Shown in pieces: positions 8,144 to 17,103 of a DNA stretch of 64,000 nt (positions within the stretch are counted from its first letter, which is position 1; every line of letters begins with the position of its first letter). The translations under genes and the position numbers were made by a program. The notes under the pieces are model-generated. The model worked only from the letters and a program-made list of their open reading frames with translations. It did not search any database and was not told the DNA's origin. Origin of the DNA: Phycicoccus sp. Soil802 (GTDB lineage: Bacteria > Actinomycetota > Actinomycetes > Actinomycetales > Dermatophilaceae); assembly GCF_001429605.1 (NCBI RefSeq), contig NZ_LMSS01000004.1, positions 186,001-250,000 on the forward strand. Direction: 5' to 3'.

Positions 8144-9138
8144 CGACAGCTGCGGTGTTCGGGACGGGCAGCTGGGGCACGGCGTATGCCGCGGTGCTGG
8201 CTGACAGCGGCACGACCGTGCGCATGTGGGGGCGCCGACAGGCGGTGGTCGACCAGATCAACGCGGGGAGCAACGAGGACTACCTGCCCGGCATCCCACT
8301 GCCTACGGGCATCTCGGCCACGACCGACCCCGCCGAGGCAGCCGAGGGCGCCGACATCATCGTCCTCGCCGTGCCCTCCCAGACCCTGCGGGCCAACCTC
8401 GCCGACTGGGGTGGGGTGCTGCCCCGCAACGCCGCGATCGTGTCGCTGATGAAGGGCGTCGAGCTCGGCACCACGAAGCGGATGAGCGAGGTGATCGCCG
8501 AGGCGGGCGGAGTCGAGCCCCGGCGGATCGTCGTCGTGTCGGGCCCCAACCTGGCCAAGGAGATCGCCCTCAAGCAGCCGGCCGCGAGCGTGGTCGCGTG
8601 CATCGACGAGGCGGTCGCGGGCATGGTCGCTGAGGCCTCGAACCCGCCCTACTTCCGGCCCTACACCACGACCGACGTCGTCGGCGCCGAGCTCAGCGGC
8701 GCCGTGAAGAACGTCATCGCGCTGGCGGTGGGCATGGCCGAAGGGCTGGGTATGGGCGACAACTCCAAGGCCTCGATCATCACCCGCGGTCTCGCCGAGA
8801 CGTCGCGCCTGGGCATGGCGCTCGGAGCCGACCCGGTGACGTTCTCGGGACTGGCCGGGGTCGGCGACCTCATCGCCACCTGCATGTCGCCGCTCTCGCG
8901 CAACCGCACCTTCGGGCTCAACCTCGGTCGCGGGATGGGGGTCGAGGAGGTGGTGGCGGTCACGAAGCAGACGGCTGAAGGCGTGAAGTCGTGCGAGTCG
9001 ATCCTGCAGCTCGCCCACGACCACGGCGTCGACGTGCCGATCATCGAGCAGGTGGCGGCGGTCGTGCACGACGGTCGGCGGGCCGAGGACGTCGTCGGCG
9101 CGCTGATGGGACGGGCACTCAAGAACGAGGCGAAGTAG
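8140..9138 (+). CDS. gpsA: NAD(P)H-dependent glycerol-3-phosphate dehydrogenase
   Basis: GpsA (332 residues) reduces dihydroxyacetone phosphate to sn-glycerol 3-phosphate for phospholipids. The dinucleotide-binding motif is GTGSWGTAYA (8-17). VSGPNLAKEIA, GAVKNVIALAVGMAEGLGMG and FSGLAGVGDLIATCMSPLSRNRTFG in part are the substrate-domain signatures. ATG 8140 overlaps the plsC stop (ATGA), which indicates translational coupling. The gene ends shortly before the peptidase E-like gene, with 18 bases between. Confidence 0.95.
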   Translation: MTTAAVFGTGSWGTAYAAVLADSGTTVRMWGRRQAVVDQINAGSNEDYLPGIPLPTGISATTDPAEAAEGADIIVLAVPSQTLRANLADWGGVLPRNAAIVSLMKGVELGTTKRMSEVIAEAGGVEPRRIVVVSGPNLAKEIALKQPAASVVACIDEAVAGMVAEASNPPYFRPYTTTDVVGAELSGAVKNVIALAVGMAEGLGMGDNSKASIITRGLAETSRLGMALGADPVTFSGLAGVGDLIATCMSPLSRNRTFGLNLGRGMGVEEVVAVTKQTAEGVKSCESILQLAHDHGVDVPIIEQVAAVVHDGRRAEDVVGALMGRALKNEAK

Positions 9139-9156
9139 AGCAGTCAGGGGTCTGTT

Positions 9157-9821
9157 GTGAAGCTGCTTCTCACGTCCGGGGGCGTCACCAACGACAGCAT
9201 CCGTGCCGCCCTGGTCGACCTGTTGGGCAAGCCGATCTCGGAGTCCAACGCGCTCTGCATCCCCACCGCCCAGTGGGGGCACCCGATGTGTGGGCCGACC
9301 TCGGTCCGTGGCTTCGTCAGCGGGCTGCCTCCGTGGGGCGGCATGTCCACGCTGGGGTGGAGGTCACTGGGTGTGCTCGAGCTCACCGCCCTGCCCAGCA
9401 TCGGCGAGGAGCGCTGGTCCCGTGGGTCAGAGACGCCGACGTCCTGCTGGTGGACGGCGGCGATGCCACCTACCTGTGTCACTGGATGCGGCAGTCCGGA
9501 CTGGCGGACCTCGTGCCGTCACTGCCCGACCTGGTCTGGGTGGGAGTGAGCGCCGGCAGCATGGTCATGACCCCCAGGATCGGCGACTACTTCGTGGAGT
9601 GGCCGTCCGCCCCGGACGACCGGACGCTAGGGGTCGTCGACTTCTCGATCTTCCCGCACCTGGACGTCTTTCCCACCAACACCCTGCCCAAGGCAGAGGC
9701 GTGGGCAGAGGGCATCCCGGGTCCCTCCTACGTCATCGACGACCAGACGGCCATCACGGTGGTCGACGGCACCGTCGAGGTCGTCAGCGAGGGCGACTGG
9801 AAGCTGCTCACCCAGGGATGA
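9157..9821 (+). pseudogene. Peptidase E-like (S51) protein, interrupted by a single-base frameshift
   Basis: Two frames together make one protein of about 221 residues, a normal length for this family of Ser-dependent peptidases with a glutamine amidotransferase fold. The first frame (9157 to about 9416) gives MKLLLTSGGVTNDSI and GVLELTALPSIGEERW. The second continues VPWVRDADVLLVDGGDATYLC, then WVGVSAGSMV with the nucleophile serine, and runs to 9821. The break is at TGGTCCC near 9413-9419, where one G seems to be missing (TGGGTCCC would restore the frame). No other damage is seen, so it is either a very recent lesion or a sequencing error. Confidence 0.75.
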
Positions 9822-9937
9822 TGACGCCCCGTTGCGTAGGGTCTCCGCGCCCCGAAAGTCAACGTTGGGGAGAGCAACCAATTCCTGTCGCAACGAGGGA
9901 GTCGGTGCGAGTCTCCGGAAACGCCTCCTTGACCCGG

Positions 9938-10288
9938 TCAGACCTGCTGGGCCAAACCGACGACATGACCCTGCGGGTCGGCGATCAGGGCGAACGACAC
10001 TCCGGGAACGCTGACCGGCTCCTGGACGACGCGTCCGCCGAGGCGAGTCGTCTCGGCGATGGCCGCGGCCATGTCATCGACGCCGACGAAGAACGTGACC
10101 AGGTCGCCGTCGCCCTGGAGCGGGCTGATCGCGGTGTACAGCGCGCCGGGCACCCCTGTCTCGACAAAGGTGTAGCCGGGGAAGGCTCCTTCGGTGGGGT
10201 AGGTCCAGCCGAACAGCTCCCCGAAGAAGGCCCTTGTTGCGTCAGGGTCGCCCGAACGGATCTCGGCGTGCATGATGGGATGGCTCAT
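9938..10288 (-). CDS. VOC-family (glyoxalase-like) protein
   Basis: A 116-residue protein with the paired beta-alpha-beta-beta-beta fold of the vicinal oxygen chelate superfamily. It starts MSHPIMHAEIRSGDPDATRAFFGELFGW and ends with VSFALIADPQGHVVGLAQQ, typical of small glyoxalase/bleomycin-resistance-like proteins. ATG 10288 follows a clear ribosome binding site (CCGGAGGTCATC). Substrate is unknown. It is transcribed on the same strand as the downstream-numbered transsulfuration gene and convergent with the peptidase E-like gene. Confidence 0.82.
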   Translation of the reverse strand: MSHPIMHAEIRSGDPDATRAFFGELFGWTYPTEGAFPGYTFVETGVPGALYTAISPLQGDGDLVTFFVGVDDMAAAIAETTRLGGRVVQEPVSVPGVSFALIADPQGHVVGLAQQV

Positions 10289-10367
10289 GATGACCTCCGG
10301 TTGGGCGAGGCCACCGGGCGTGGCCTTCACCCAGATGACGTTCGAGCCCGCCCCGAATCGACAGCCG

Positions 10368-11456
10368 TCAGGTGGCGTCCGCGCCGTCCCTGAGGGCGCG
10401 GTCGAGGTCGCGCCACAGGTCCTCCACGTCCTCGATGCCGACGGACAGGCGCAGCAAGGCGTCGGGGACGGTGGCCGGCTCCGCAGGGTGGCGGCGACGG
10501 CGTTCGATCTGCGACTCGACCCCTCCGAGGCTGGTCGAGTGGGTCCACAGCTCGGTTGCCGCAGCGACGCGCTCGGCGCCGGCTGCGCCGCCCGGCACCT
10601 CGATGGCGATGATCGCCCCGAACCCGGGGTAGCGCGTCCTCTCGACCGCCGGGTGGGCGGCCAGGCGCTCGGCGAGCTCTCGGGCGTTGGCAGTGGCGCG
10701 TTCGATGCGGACGTGCAGGGTGCGCAGGCCACGCAGGGCCAGCCAGGTCTCCATCGGCCCGGCGATGGCGCCGTGCAGCAGTCGGGCGGTGGACAGCCGG
10801 TCGGCGAGCTCGCGACCGGCGTCCGTCGAGGGGGTGACGAGCGCACCGAGGATGACGTCGGAGTGGCCGGAGAGGTACTTGGTCACGGAGTGCAGCACGA
10901 CGTCGACGCCGTCGCTGAGAGGCTGCTGCACCAGCGGTGTGGCAAAGGTGTTGTCGCACACCGTCAGGGCGCCGGCCTGACGCGCCATGGCGGCGAGCGC
11001 GCGGATGTCTGAGACCTCCAGCATGGGGTTGGTGGGGGACTCGACCCAGAGCATCGCCGCCCCCTGCAGCGCCTCGCGGACCTGCTCCTGGCCGGTGGGG
11101 TCGACGCGACGGACCGCCACCGCGCCGGTGGACGCGAGCTGGTCGAGCAGTGCGGTCGTGCCGTTGTAGGCGTGCGCCGGGACCACGACGGCCCCGCCGT
11201 GCGGCACCAAGGTGAGGGCGGCCGAGACGGCGGCCATCCCCGATGAGAAGACCTGGGCGTCGCCGCCCTCGAGGCCGCCGAGCGCCTCCTCGAACGCCGT
11301 CCAGGTGGGGTTGCCCCCGCGCGCGTAGTTGACCGGGCCGTCGGCGAGGTAGGTCGACGTGAACTCGAGGGGCGCGTTGACTCCGGCACCCGGCATACGG
11401 GGCTGGCGCCCGAGGGCGACGACGCGGGAGGCGGGGGACAGCTGCTCGTGGCTCAC
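10368..11456 (-). CDS. Cystathionine gamma-synthase/lyase-family PLP enzyme
   Basis: A 362-residue PLP-dependent transsulfuration enzyme. The cofactor lysine is in HSVTKYLSGHSD (Lys193). Also visible are NYARGGNPT, FSSGMAAVSAAL, WVESPTNPMLEVSDI and CDNTFATPL. It ends with ELWTHSTSLGGVESQIERR and VGIEDVEDL, as in cystathionine lyases and synthases. Whether it makes or breaks cystathionine, or acts on methionine, cannot be told from sequence. The GTG at 11456 (MSHEQLSPAS) is preferred over upstream starts because only from there is the sequence family-like. It is divergent from ddlA. Confidence 0.87.
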   Translation of the reverse strand: MSHEQLSPASRVVALGRQPRMPGAGVNAPLEFTSTYLADGPVNYARGGNPTWTAFEEALGGLEGGDAQVFSSGMAAVSAALTLVPHGGAVVVPAHAYNGTTALLDQLASTGAVAVRRVDPTGQEQVREALQGAAMLWVESPTNPMLEVSDIRALAAMARQAGALTVCDNTFATPLVQQPLSDGVDVVLHSVTKYLSGHSDVILGALVTPSTDAGRELADRLSTARLLHGAIAGPMETWLALRGLRTLHVRIERATANARELAERLAAHPAVERTRYPGFGAIIAIEVPGGAAGAERVAAATELWTHSTSLGGVESQIERRRRHPAEPATVPDALLRLSVGIEDVEDLWRDLDRALRDGADAT

Positions 11457-11529
11457 GTCGCCAGCGTAGGCGGGTGGCCGTGCGTGCCGTCGGGCTGCCC
11501 GACGAATGGGCGGGATACGCTCGTCCGCG

Positions 11530-12660
11530 ATGAGCACTGACCAGCCCACGCCCTCCAAGCCTCGCGTCGCCATCGTCTTCGGCGGCCGCTCCTCGGAGCA
11601 CGCCGTGTCGTGCGCTACCGCAGCGGGGGTGATGCGAGCGATCGACCGCGACGCCTACGACGTGATCCCGATCGGGATCTCGCGCGACGGTCACTGGGTG
11701 CTCGCCGACGGCGACCTGCGGTCGCTCGAGCTGACGTCGGACAGCACGCCCGAGGTCGCGCCGGACGGGGCTGCCGTCGTGGTGCCGCTCGCCACCACCG
11801 ACCGCACGCTGACGACGCTCGAGCCGCAGCAGATCCCCGAGTCGCTCGGGGAGGTGGACGTCGTCTTTCCGTTGCTGCACGGGCCTTTTGGGGAGGATGG
11901 CACCATCCAGGGCATGTTCGAGATGGCCGACATCCGCTACGTCGGGTCGGGGGTCTTCGCGTCGGCTGCTGGGATGGACAAGCACTACATGAAGGTCCTG
12001 TTTGCGGGGGCCGGACTCCCGGTCGGCCCGTATGTCGTGATCACCGACTCCCAGTGGCGGCGCGACAAGGCGGCCGCGATGGACGCGGTCGGCGCGCTCG
12101 ACTACCCGGTGTTCGTCAAGCCGTCACGAGCCGGCTCGAGCATGGGGATCTCGCGGGTGTCGACTCCCGAGGCGTTGGAGGCGGCGATCGAGTTCGCCCG
12201 CGAGCACGACCGCAAGGTCATCGTGGAGCAGGGCATCGTCGGTCGTGAGATCGAGTGCGCCGTCCTCCAGGGCCGCGGCACCGATGCACCCCGCGTCTCG
12301 CACGTCGGGGAGATCGAGGTGACGGCCGAGGGCGGTCACGAGTTCTACGACTTCGAGGCCAAGTACATCGACGACGGCGCGGTCCTGTCCTGCCCCGCCA
12401 ACGTGCCGGACTCGATCTCGGCCGAGGTTCAGCGGCTGGCGGGCGAGGCGTTCGAGGCGCTCGGTTGTGAGGGCTTGGCACGGGTCGACTGCTTCTACAC
12501 CGACACCGGCGACGTCGTCATCAACGAGATCAACACGATGCCCGGCTTCACCCCGCACTCGATGTATCCCCAGATGTGGGAGGCGACCGGGCTGCCCTAC
12601 CCGCAGCTGATCGACGAGCTGATCCAGCTCGCCCTCACCCGGCCGGTCGGGCTGCGCTGA
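11530..12660 (+). CDS. ddlA: D-alanine--D-alanine ligase
   Basis: A 376-residue ATP-grasp ligase that joins two D-alanines for the peptidoglycan stem peptide. VAIVFGGRSSEHAVSC near the start is the family signature. LLHGPFGEDGTIQGMFE, the ATP-grasp part FVKPSRAGSSMGISRV, and ARVDCFYTDTGDVVINEINTMPGFTPHSMYPQMW complete the active site. ATG 11530 (MSTDQPTPS) gives the normal length. Shared promoter space of 73 bases with the divergent transsulfuration gene. In many actinobacteria DUF3515, an Lrp-like gene and thiL lie close to ddl; here they start only at 20 kb. Confidence 0.95.
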   Translation: MSTDQPTPSKPRVAIVFGGRSSEHAVSCATAAGVMRAIDRDAYDVIPIGISRDGHWVLADGDLRSLELTSDSTPEVAPDGAAVVVPLATTDRTLTTLEPQQIPESLGEVDVVFPLLHGPFGEDGTIQGMFEMADIRYVGSGVFASAAGMDKHYMKVLFAGAGLPVGPYVVITDSQWRRDKAAAMDAVGALDYPVFVKPSRAGSSMGISRVSTPEALEAAIEFAREHDRKVIVEQGIVGREIECAVLQGRGTDAPRVSHVGEIEVTAEGGHEFYDFEAKYIDDGAVLSCPANVPDSISAEVQRLAGEAFEALGCEGLARVDCFYTDTGDVVINEINTMPGFTPHSMYPQMWEATGLPYPQLIDELIQLALTRPVGLR

Positions 12661-12765
12661 GTCGCGGGGGAGGGCGCCGCGCGGTTTGGTGTGATGCGCT
12701 CGAGTCGCCCTGACCCGGGGAGGTTCCGGACGCCGAACGTCCTGGATCCCGGGTAGTTTGCCGGC

Positions 12766-13329
12766 ATGTCCGACTTCACGATCAAGGCGCTCACGCCGGA
12801 GACGTTCGACGACTTCGCCGCTCTGGTCGAGCGGAACAAGGGCATGTTCGCCAACTGCTGGTGCACGTGGTTCCACCCCGAGGACCGCGATCCGGACAGC
12901 ACCACCGAGGACAACCGGGCGTTCAAGAAGCGCCGCGTCGACGAGGGGATCGCGCACGCTGCTCTGGTCTACGACGGCGACCTCGCCATCGCCTGGGCGG
13001 AGTACGGGACACCCGAGGAGCTGCCCGGCATCCACCACCGCAAGGAGTACCTCGCCACGGCCGAGCGGCTGCCCGACTATCGGGTCACCTGCATCCAGGT
13101 CGAGAAGGCCCATCGCGGCAAGGGACTGGCGTCGGTCGCCCTGCGCGGGGCCGTCGAGCTGATCGCGCAGGCCGGAGGCGGCGTGGTCGAGGGCTACCCG
13201 CACGACACCGGCGGGGTGCGGAAGAAGAACTCGTCGTTCCTCTACAACGGCACCCGCACGATGTACGAGCGGGAGGGCTTCACCTACGACCGGCCCAAGG
13301 GCCTGGGCAACTGCGTGATGGTGCGCTAG
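12766..13329 (+). CDS. GNAT-family N-acetyltransferase, CWC-motif type
   Basis: A 187-residue acyl-CoA-dependent acetyltransferase of the GNAT fold. The acetyl-CoA loop is QVEKAHRGKGLASVAL (around residues 110-125, R-x-x-G-x-G/A type). The N-terminal CWCTWF is a Cys-x-Cys motif shared, as CRC, with the convergent GNAT at 13386-13979. Both also carry VEGYP/LEGYP after the cofactor loop, so they look like paralogues. Substrate unknown. It starts the accessory block after ddlA. Confidence 0.82.
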   Translation: MSDFTIKALTPETFDDFAALVERNKGMFANCWCTWFHPEDRDPDSTTEDNRAFKKRRVDEGIAHAALVYDGDLAIAWAEYGTPEELPGIHHRKEYLATAERLPDYRVTCIQVEKAHRGKGLASVALRGAVELIAQAGGGVVEGYPHDTGGVRKKNSSFLYNGTRTMYEREGFTYDRPKGLGNCVMVR

Positions 13330-13385
13330 GTGGCCCCGAGCACCCCCGACTGACCGCACTCATCCGCCGCAGTCACGCGTGAGGG

Positions 13386-13979
13386 TCATCGGGCGCTCTC
13401 CAGTCGTCGACGCACCACGCGCCGACGCAGGGTGGGTGACGCCACGACCTGGTAACCCGCCTCGAGGAAGACCTGCAACAGTCCGACCGACGCCTCGTCC
13501 CAGATCACGGTCTTGCCCGGTGGCGGCTCGATCGGGTAGCCCTCCAGGACGCGGGCCCCGACCTGCTCGCCGTACTCGACCGTGGCGGTGGCCAGCTCGT
13601 AGGTCAGGCCCGACTGGCGCCAGCCCTTGCGCACCACGAAACAGGTGACCGACCAGACACCCTCGAGCTCGGGGTCCATCCGCATCCACGGCTGCTTTCG
13701 ACTCCACAGCCTGGGGTAGTTCTCCCGCGGCTCGACGGCGACCCATCCGGCCGCTTCGCCGTCGACGTACCCGATGAGCCCAGAGGTCGGTCCCGCGGTG
13801 CCGCAGGCAGTCTGTTCGATGAGGGCGTTGTCCCTCTGCTCCTGGGTCGTGTCACGCCAGATCCAGCCCGGCACCTTCATGGCCTGGCAACGGCACTTGC
13901 TGGCACCCCCAGTGGCGAACACTGCCTCGACGTCCTCGCCCGTTGCCTGGTTGGCCGGCAGCCACGTGAACTCGGGCAT
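13386..13979 (-). CDS. GNAT-family N-acetyltransferase, paralogue of the neighbouring gene
   Basis: A 197-residue GNAT protein from ATG 13979 (MPEFTWLPANQATGEDVEAV). It has KCRCQAMKVPGW (Cys-x-Cys), GWVAVEPRENYPRL, VTCFVVRKGWRQSGLTYEL as the central strand and cofactor loop, and ARVLEGYPIEPPPGK. The cofactor loop is less canonical than in the neighbour (RKGWRQSG). It faces the other GNAT tail to tail with 56 bases between. Related proteins are often of unknown specificity, and none can be assigned here. Confidence 0.8.
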   Translation of the reverse strand: MPEFTWLPANQATGEDVEAVFATGGASKCRCQAMKVPGWIWRDTTQEQRDNALIEQTACGTAGPTSGLIGYVDGEAAGWVAVEPRENYPRLWSRKQPWMRMDPELEGVWSVTCFVVRKGWRQSGLTYELATATVEYGEQVGARVLEGYPIEPPPGKTVIWDEASVGLLQVFLEAGYQVVASPTLRRRVVRRRLESAR

Positions 13980-14095
13980 GTGCTTCTCCCATCTCAAGCA
14001 GCTGTCGGTGGGTCTGCCCGCGATGGTGTCAGACGCGCACGGGTCTGCGCTGTTTGCATCTGCTCCAGGAGTGGGCCCGCTGTCATGTTGGCTGC

Positions 14096-14353
14096 ATGGA
14101 CGGACCGTCGGGAGAGGGCGTCCCAAGAGCCTGGGACGGGTCACGCGCCGAGTCGCGGATGGCACTGGGGCGGGCCCTGATCCTGGCCATGCTCACGTTG
14201 CTCGCGTGCGACGTGATCGGTGGCTTCATTGCCGTCGCGTCGGGCGTCGACACGTGGGACCACGCCTGGGGCTTTGACACCGAGTACACGGTGCCGCTCC
14301 CTGTCGGTGTGCTCGCCGTTGCCCAGGCCAAGCGGCTTCGCCGGCAGCGCTGA
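14096..14353 (+). CDS. Small predicted membrane protein
   Basis: An 85-residue protein from ATG 14096 (MDGPSGEGVPRAWDG). Residues about 26-45 (LILAMLTLLACDVIGGFIAV) form one clear membrane helix; a weaker one may follow at YTVPLPVGVLAVA. It ends with a basic tail KRLRRQR. No family is recognised. It lies in the accessory block, divergent from the second GNAT. The hydrophobic pattern supports a real gene, but coding evidence is modest. Confidence 0.55.
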   Translation: MDGPSGEGVPRAWDGSRAESRMALGRALILAMLTLLACDVIGGFIAVASGVDTWDHAWGFDTEYTVPLPVGVLAVAQAKRLRRQR

Positions 14354-14524
14354 GACCCGAAGAGCAGGTCGCCAGCCAGGAGCCGGAGGTGGTCGAGGCC
14401 TGAGAGCCGTTTGTCCGGAAGGCCGGAACTTGCCGGATATTCAATGGCCCCAACGGCGTCCGTGGCCGTTGACGCTGTTGGCGCGCGGCGGGAGACTCGG
14501 CGTGAGGGGCAATTGGGAGGTCCG

Positions 14525-15127
14525 ATGTCCTGGAACTTGGCCGGTAGCTACGTCGAGACCTGTTCGTGCGAGCTGATGTGCCCGTGCAACCTGTCTCTCG
14601 ATCACGGAGCCACCTACGACTTCTGTCGCGTGACGCTCGTGTTCAACATCCGCGAGGGTGCCGTGGAGGGCACCGACATCGCGGGGTGCAAGGTCGCCCT
14701 GATCGCCGACACGCCCAAGGTCATGACCGAGGGCAACTGGCGGGTCGGGGTGTTCGTCGACGACGGCGCGACCGACGAGCAGTTCGACCAGCTCGTGCAG
14801 GTCTTCGGCGGCCAGCTGGGTGGGCCGATGGCGGGTCTCGCGCCGCTGATCGGCGAGATGCTGGGCGTCGAACGCGCCAAGATCGACGTCGAGGACGATG
14901 GCCTGCGACACAGCGTCCGCATCGGCGACGTCATCGACTTCGAGATCGCTGACATCGTGCCGTTTGGGGTGGAGTCCGGGGAGCCGATCAAGTTCTCCGG
15001 GATGTTCCACCCGGTCGGGTCGGACCTGACGATGGCCGAAGCCAAGCGGTCGAGGATCAGTGCCTTCGGCATCGAGTACGAGGGGAAGACCGGACTGTCG
15101 AAGTCGGACTTCGCCTGGACTGCCTGA
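14525..15127 (+). CDS. DUF1326 domain protein with CxC-x3-CxC motif
   Basis: A 200-residue protein from ATG 14525, after the ribosome binding site GGGAGG. Near the N-terminus ETCSCELMCPCN holds four cysteines (13, 15, 19, 21) in a compact pattern suited to binding a metal ion. The rest (GCKVALIADTPKVMTEGNWRVGVFVDD in part) matches what I know of DUF1326, a family of unknown function. No signal peptide is seen, so it should be cytoplasmic or surface-bound through its partner. The DUF2182 gene starts four bases after its stop, so the two are almost certainly co-expressed. Confidence 0.85.
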   Translation: MSWNLAGSYVETCSCELMCPCNLSLDHGATYDFCRVTLVFNIREGAVEGTDIAGCKVALIADTPKVMTEGNWRVGVFVDDGATDEQFDQLVQVFGGQLGGPMAGLAPLIGEMLGVERAKIDVEDDGLRHSVRIGDVIDFEIADIVPFGVESGEPIKFSGMFHPVGSDLTMAEAKRSRISAFGIEYEGKTGLSKSDFAWTA

Positions 15128-15131
15128 AGGG

Positions 15132-15944
15132 ATGACCGACATCAGCTCGGCGGCCCCATCGGCCCGCGGAGGTCTACATCCTGCACTCGTCGCCAGCCGC
15201 GCGCAGTGGGGGCTGGTCGCGCTGCTCTTCCTCCTCGCAGGTGCAGCCTGGTGGTGGACCTTCGAGCTCATGCGCGGCATGGACACCGGCCCCTGGACGG
15301 CCCTCGGCTCGTTCGGATGGTTCATCAGCGTCTGGGTGGTCATGATGGCGGCGATGATGTTCCCGTCGGTCGCGCCGACGATCGCCCTCTACGCGCGGAT
15401 GAGCGGGAAGTCGCGCTTGCTGCCCTTCGTCTTCACCGGTGGCTACCTCCTGACCTGGGCTGGTGCCGGCGTCATCGCCTTCCTGGTCGGGGGAGTGGCG
15501 AGCCGCCTGGCTGGAGGGGCCCTGTCGTGGGACCGCGCCGGGCGGCCCATCGCCGGAGCCGTGTTGGTCATGGCTGCCGGCTACGAGCTGACGCCGCTCA
15601 AGAACGTCTGCCTCGGGAAGTGCCGTAGCCCGCTGGGCACGCTGCTCGGGTCCTGGCGGGGCGGGAGGTCGGGCGCCCTCCGGATGGGTGCCAAGAACGG
15701 CGCCTGGTGCGTCGGGTGCTGCTGGGCCCTGATGGCGTCACTGTTCGCGCTGGGAGTCATGAGCGTGGTCTGGATGGCAGTCGTCGCAGGCTTCATCGCG
15801 GTCGAGAAGGTCCTGCCGTGGCGGCGAACGGCGACGTACGGGACGGCGGTCATCCTGCTCGTGCTCGGCGTACTCGTCTTGGTCGCACCGGAGGCGCTCC
15901 CCGGTCTGACGGTGCCCGGGAACGACTCCATGACCATGACCTGA
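15132..15944 (+). CDS. DUF2182 predicted metal-binding integral membrane protein
   Basis: A 270-residue membrane protein with about six to seven helices (residues 27-46, 60-78, 98-122, 140-152, 195-225, 236-255). It has MMAAMMFPSVAPTIALY, a His-poor Met-rich segment, and two cysteine clusters: NVCLGKC (160, 164) and WCVGCCWALM (193, 196, 197). These are the features by which DUF2182 was named a metal-binding membrane family. The tail DSMTMT is again Met-rich. It pairs with the upstream DUF1326 protein; copper or another thiophilic metal is an inference. Confidence 0.87.
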   Translation: MTDISSAAPSARGGLHPALVASRAQWGLVALLFLLAGAAWWWTFELMRGMDTGPWTALGSFGWFISVWVVMMAAMMFPSVAPTIALYARMSGKSRLLPFVFTGGYLLTWAGAGVIAFLVGGVASRLAGGALSWDRAGRPIAGAVLVMAAGYELTPLKNVCLGKCRSPLGTLLGSWRGGRSGALRMGAKNGAWCVGCCWALMASLFALGVMSVVWMAVVAGFIAVEKVLPWRRTATYGTAVILLVLGVLVLVAPEALPGLTVPGNDSMTMT

Positions 15945-15992
15945 GGGTGGAGCTGGGGCTCGTCCTCGACGGTTGGCGAGAGGAGTGCCGCG

Positions 15993-16880
15993 ATGAAGAC
16001 GATGGCAGGTAGCGGCTCAGAGCGCGCCTGGGTGTGTTCGGCCCTCTGCGCGGTCCTGCTCGGCACCGGTTGCTCTGGTGGAGACAGTCCGACGAACCCA
16101 ACCAGCAGAACGGCCACGGCCACGAAGCCCGCGTCTGCGTACACCGGTTACCCGGACTCCGTTGCGGCGATCGGCCACTCGGCGGTGACTGGCGAAGGCA
16201 CCCAGCCGGGCGGCCAGGAGGTCAAGGCCAACTCGTGGGCGACAGGGAGCAATCCTGAGGTGAACAGCGTCTACCTGCGCCTCCTGCAGGCACACCCTGC
16301 GATCAAGGGCCACGTCGTGAACTTCGGCTCGGGGAGTGCCGACGTCGAGTCGCTTGCTGGGCAGGCCGAGGGCCTGATCGCGCAGAACCCACAGCCTGAG
16401 CTGGTCCTCATCGCGACCCTGGATGCCGACATCGCCTGTCCGGCCACCCAAGGCGACTTCGCTGCGTACGGCCAAGCCATCGGCAAGGTCCTCGGAGAGC
16501 TGTCCACGAAGATGCCCGGTAGCCGATTCTTCATCACCACCCAGATCAGCACACCCAGCCGCGATGCCGCGGTGTACTCACGATCAGAGCGGGCGAGCGT
16601 CGGCGGCACGGGTCCGTGCGCCTTCCTCGACCCGAGAGGCAACCTCGTCCCCAAGGAGCTCACCCGGCTCGAAGCCGCGATCGCCGGATTCAAGACCGAG
16701 CTGACCAAGGCCTGTTCGGAGACCGACCGGTGCAGCACCGACCAGACCGGCCAGGGCTGGACCATGCGTCGATCCGACTACAGCGACGACCTCAACCACC
16801 TGAACCTGAGTGGTCAGGCCAGGTGGGCGGAGTACGTGTGGGGCCTGCTCCAGGAGGCCAAGCTCGTCCCCGCGCCGTAG
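15993..16880 (+). CDS. SGNH-hydrolase-like lipoprotein
   Basis: A 295-residue exported lipoprotein. The signal peptide ends in LLGTGC with Cys27 as the lipidation site, followed by a Ser/Thr-rich linker. The catalytic block I equivalent is AAIGHSAVTGEG (Ser63), with H in place of the usual D of GDS. The C-terminal DLNHLNLSGQARWAEY supplies the Asp-x-x-His pair (266, 269). The family includes esterases and lipases, many acting on envelope polymers. It begins 48 bases after the DUF2182 stop, perhaps in the same unit. The natural substrate is unknown. Confidence 0.75.
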   Translation: MKTMAGSGSERAWVCSALCAVLLGTGCSGGDSPTNPTSRTATATKPASAYTGYPDSVAAIGHSAVTGEGTQPGGQEVKANSWATGSNPEVNSVYLRLLQAHPAIKGHVVNFGSGSADVESLAGQAEGLIAQNPQPELVLIATLDADIACPATQGDFAAYGQAIGKVLGELSTKMPGSRFFITTQISTPSRDAAVYSRSERASVGGTGPCAFLDPRGNLVPKELTRLEAAIAGFKTELTKACSETDRCSTDQTGQGWTMRRSDYSDDLNHLNLSGQARWAEYVWGLLQEAKLVPAP

Positions 16881-17103
16881 CCGACCTCGGGGCGTCGCAC
16901 CCGCCACAGGAATCGGGGGCGCGAGATCATCCCGATGGCAGCCGTGCGGCACTGTCCTCCACCGGGGAGCGTTGTGCTGTGTTGGTGACCGCGCTCCTGG
17001 CCCTGGTCGCCAAGCTCGCGCTCGCGGCCAGCACCGGTGGAACGTGAGTGGTCGCCGATGGGCTAAGCAGTGCGATGAGGAGCGCGCCTGAACCCGATGT
17101 GAA

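Noticed and set aside
16881-17103. Possible extra gene between the SGNH lipoprotein and the acyltransferase gene.
   Set aside because: Short frames exist but show no start with a ribosome binding site and no protein-like pattern.
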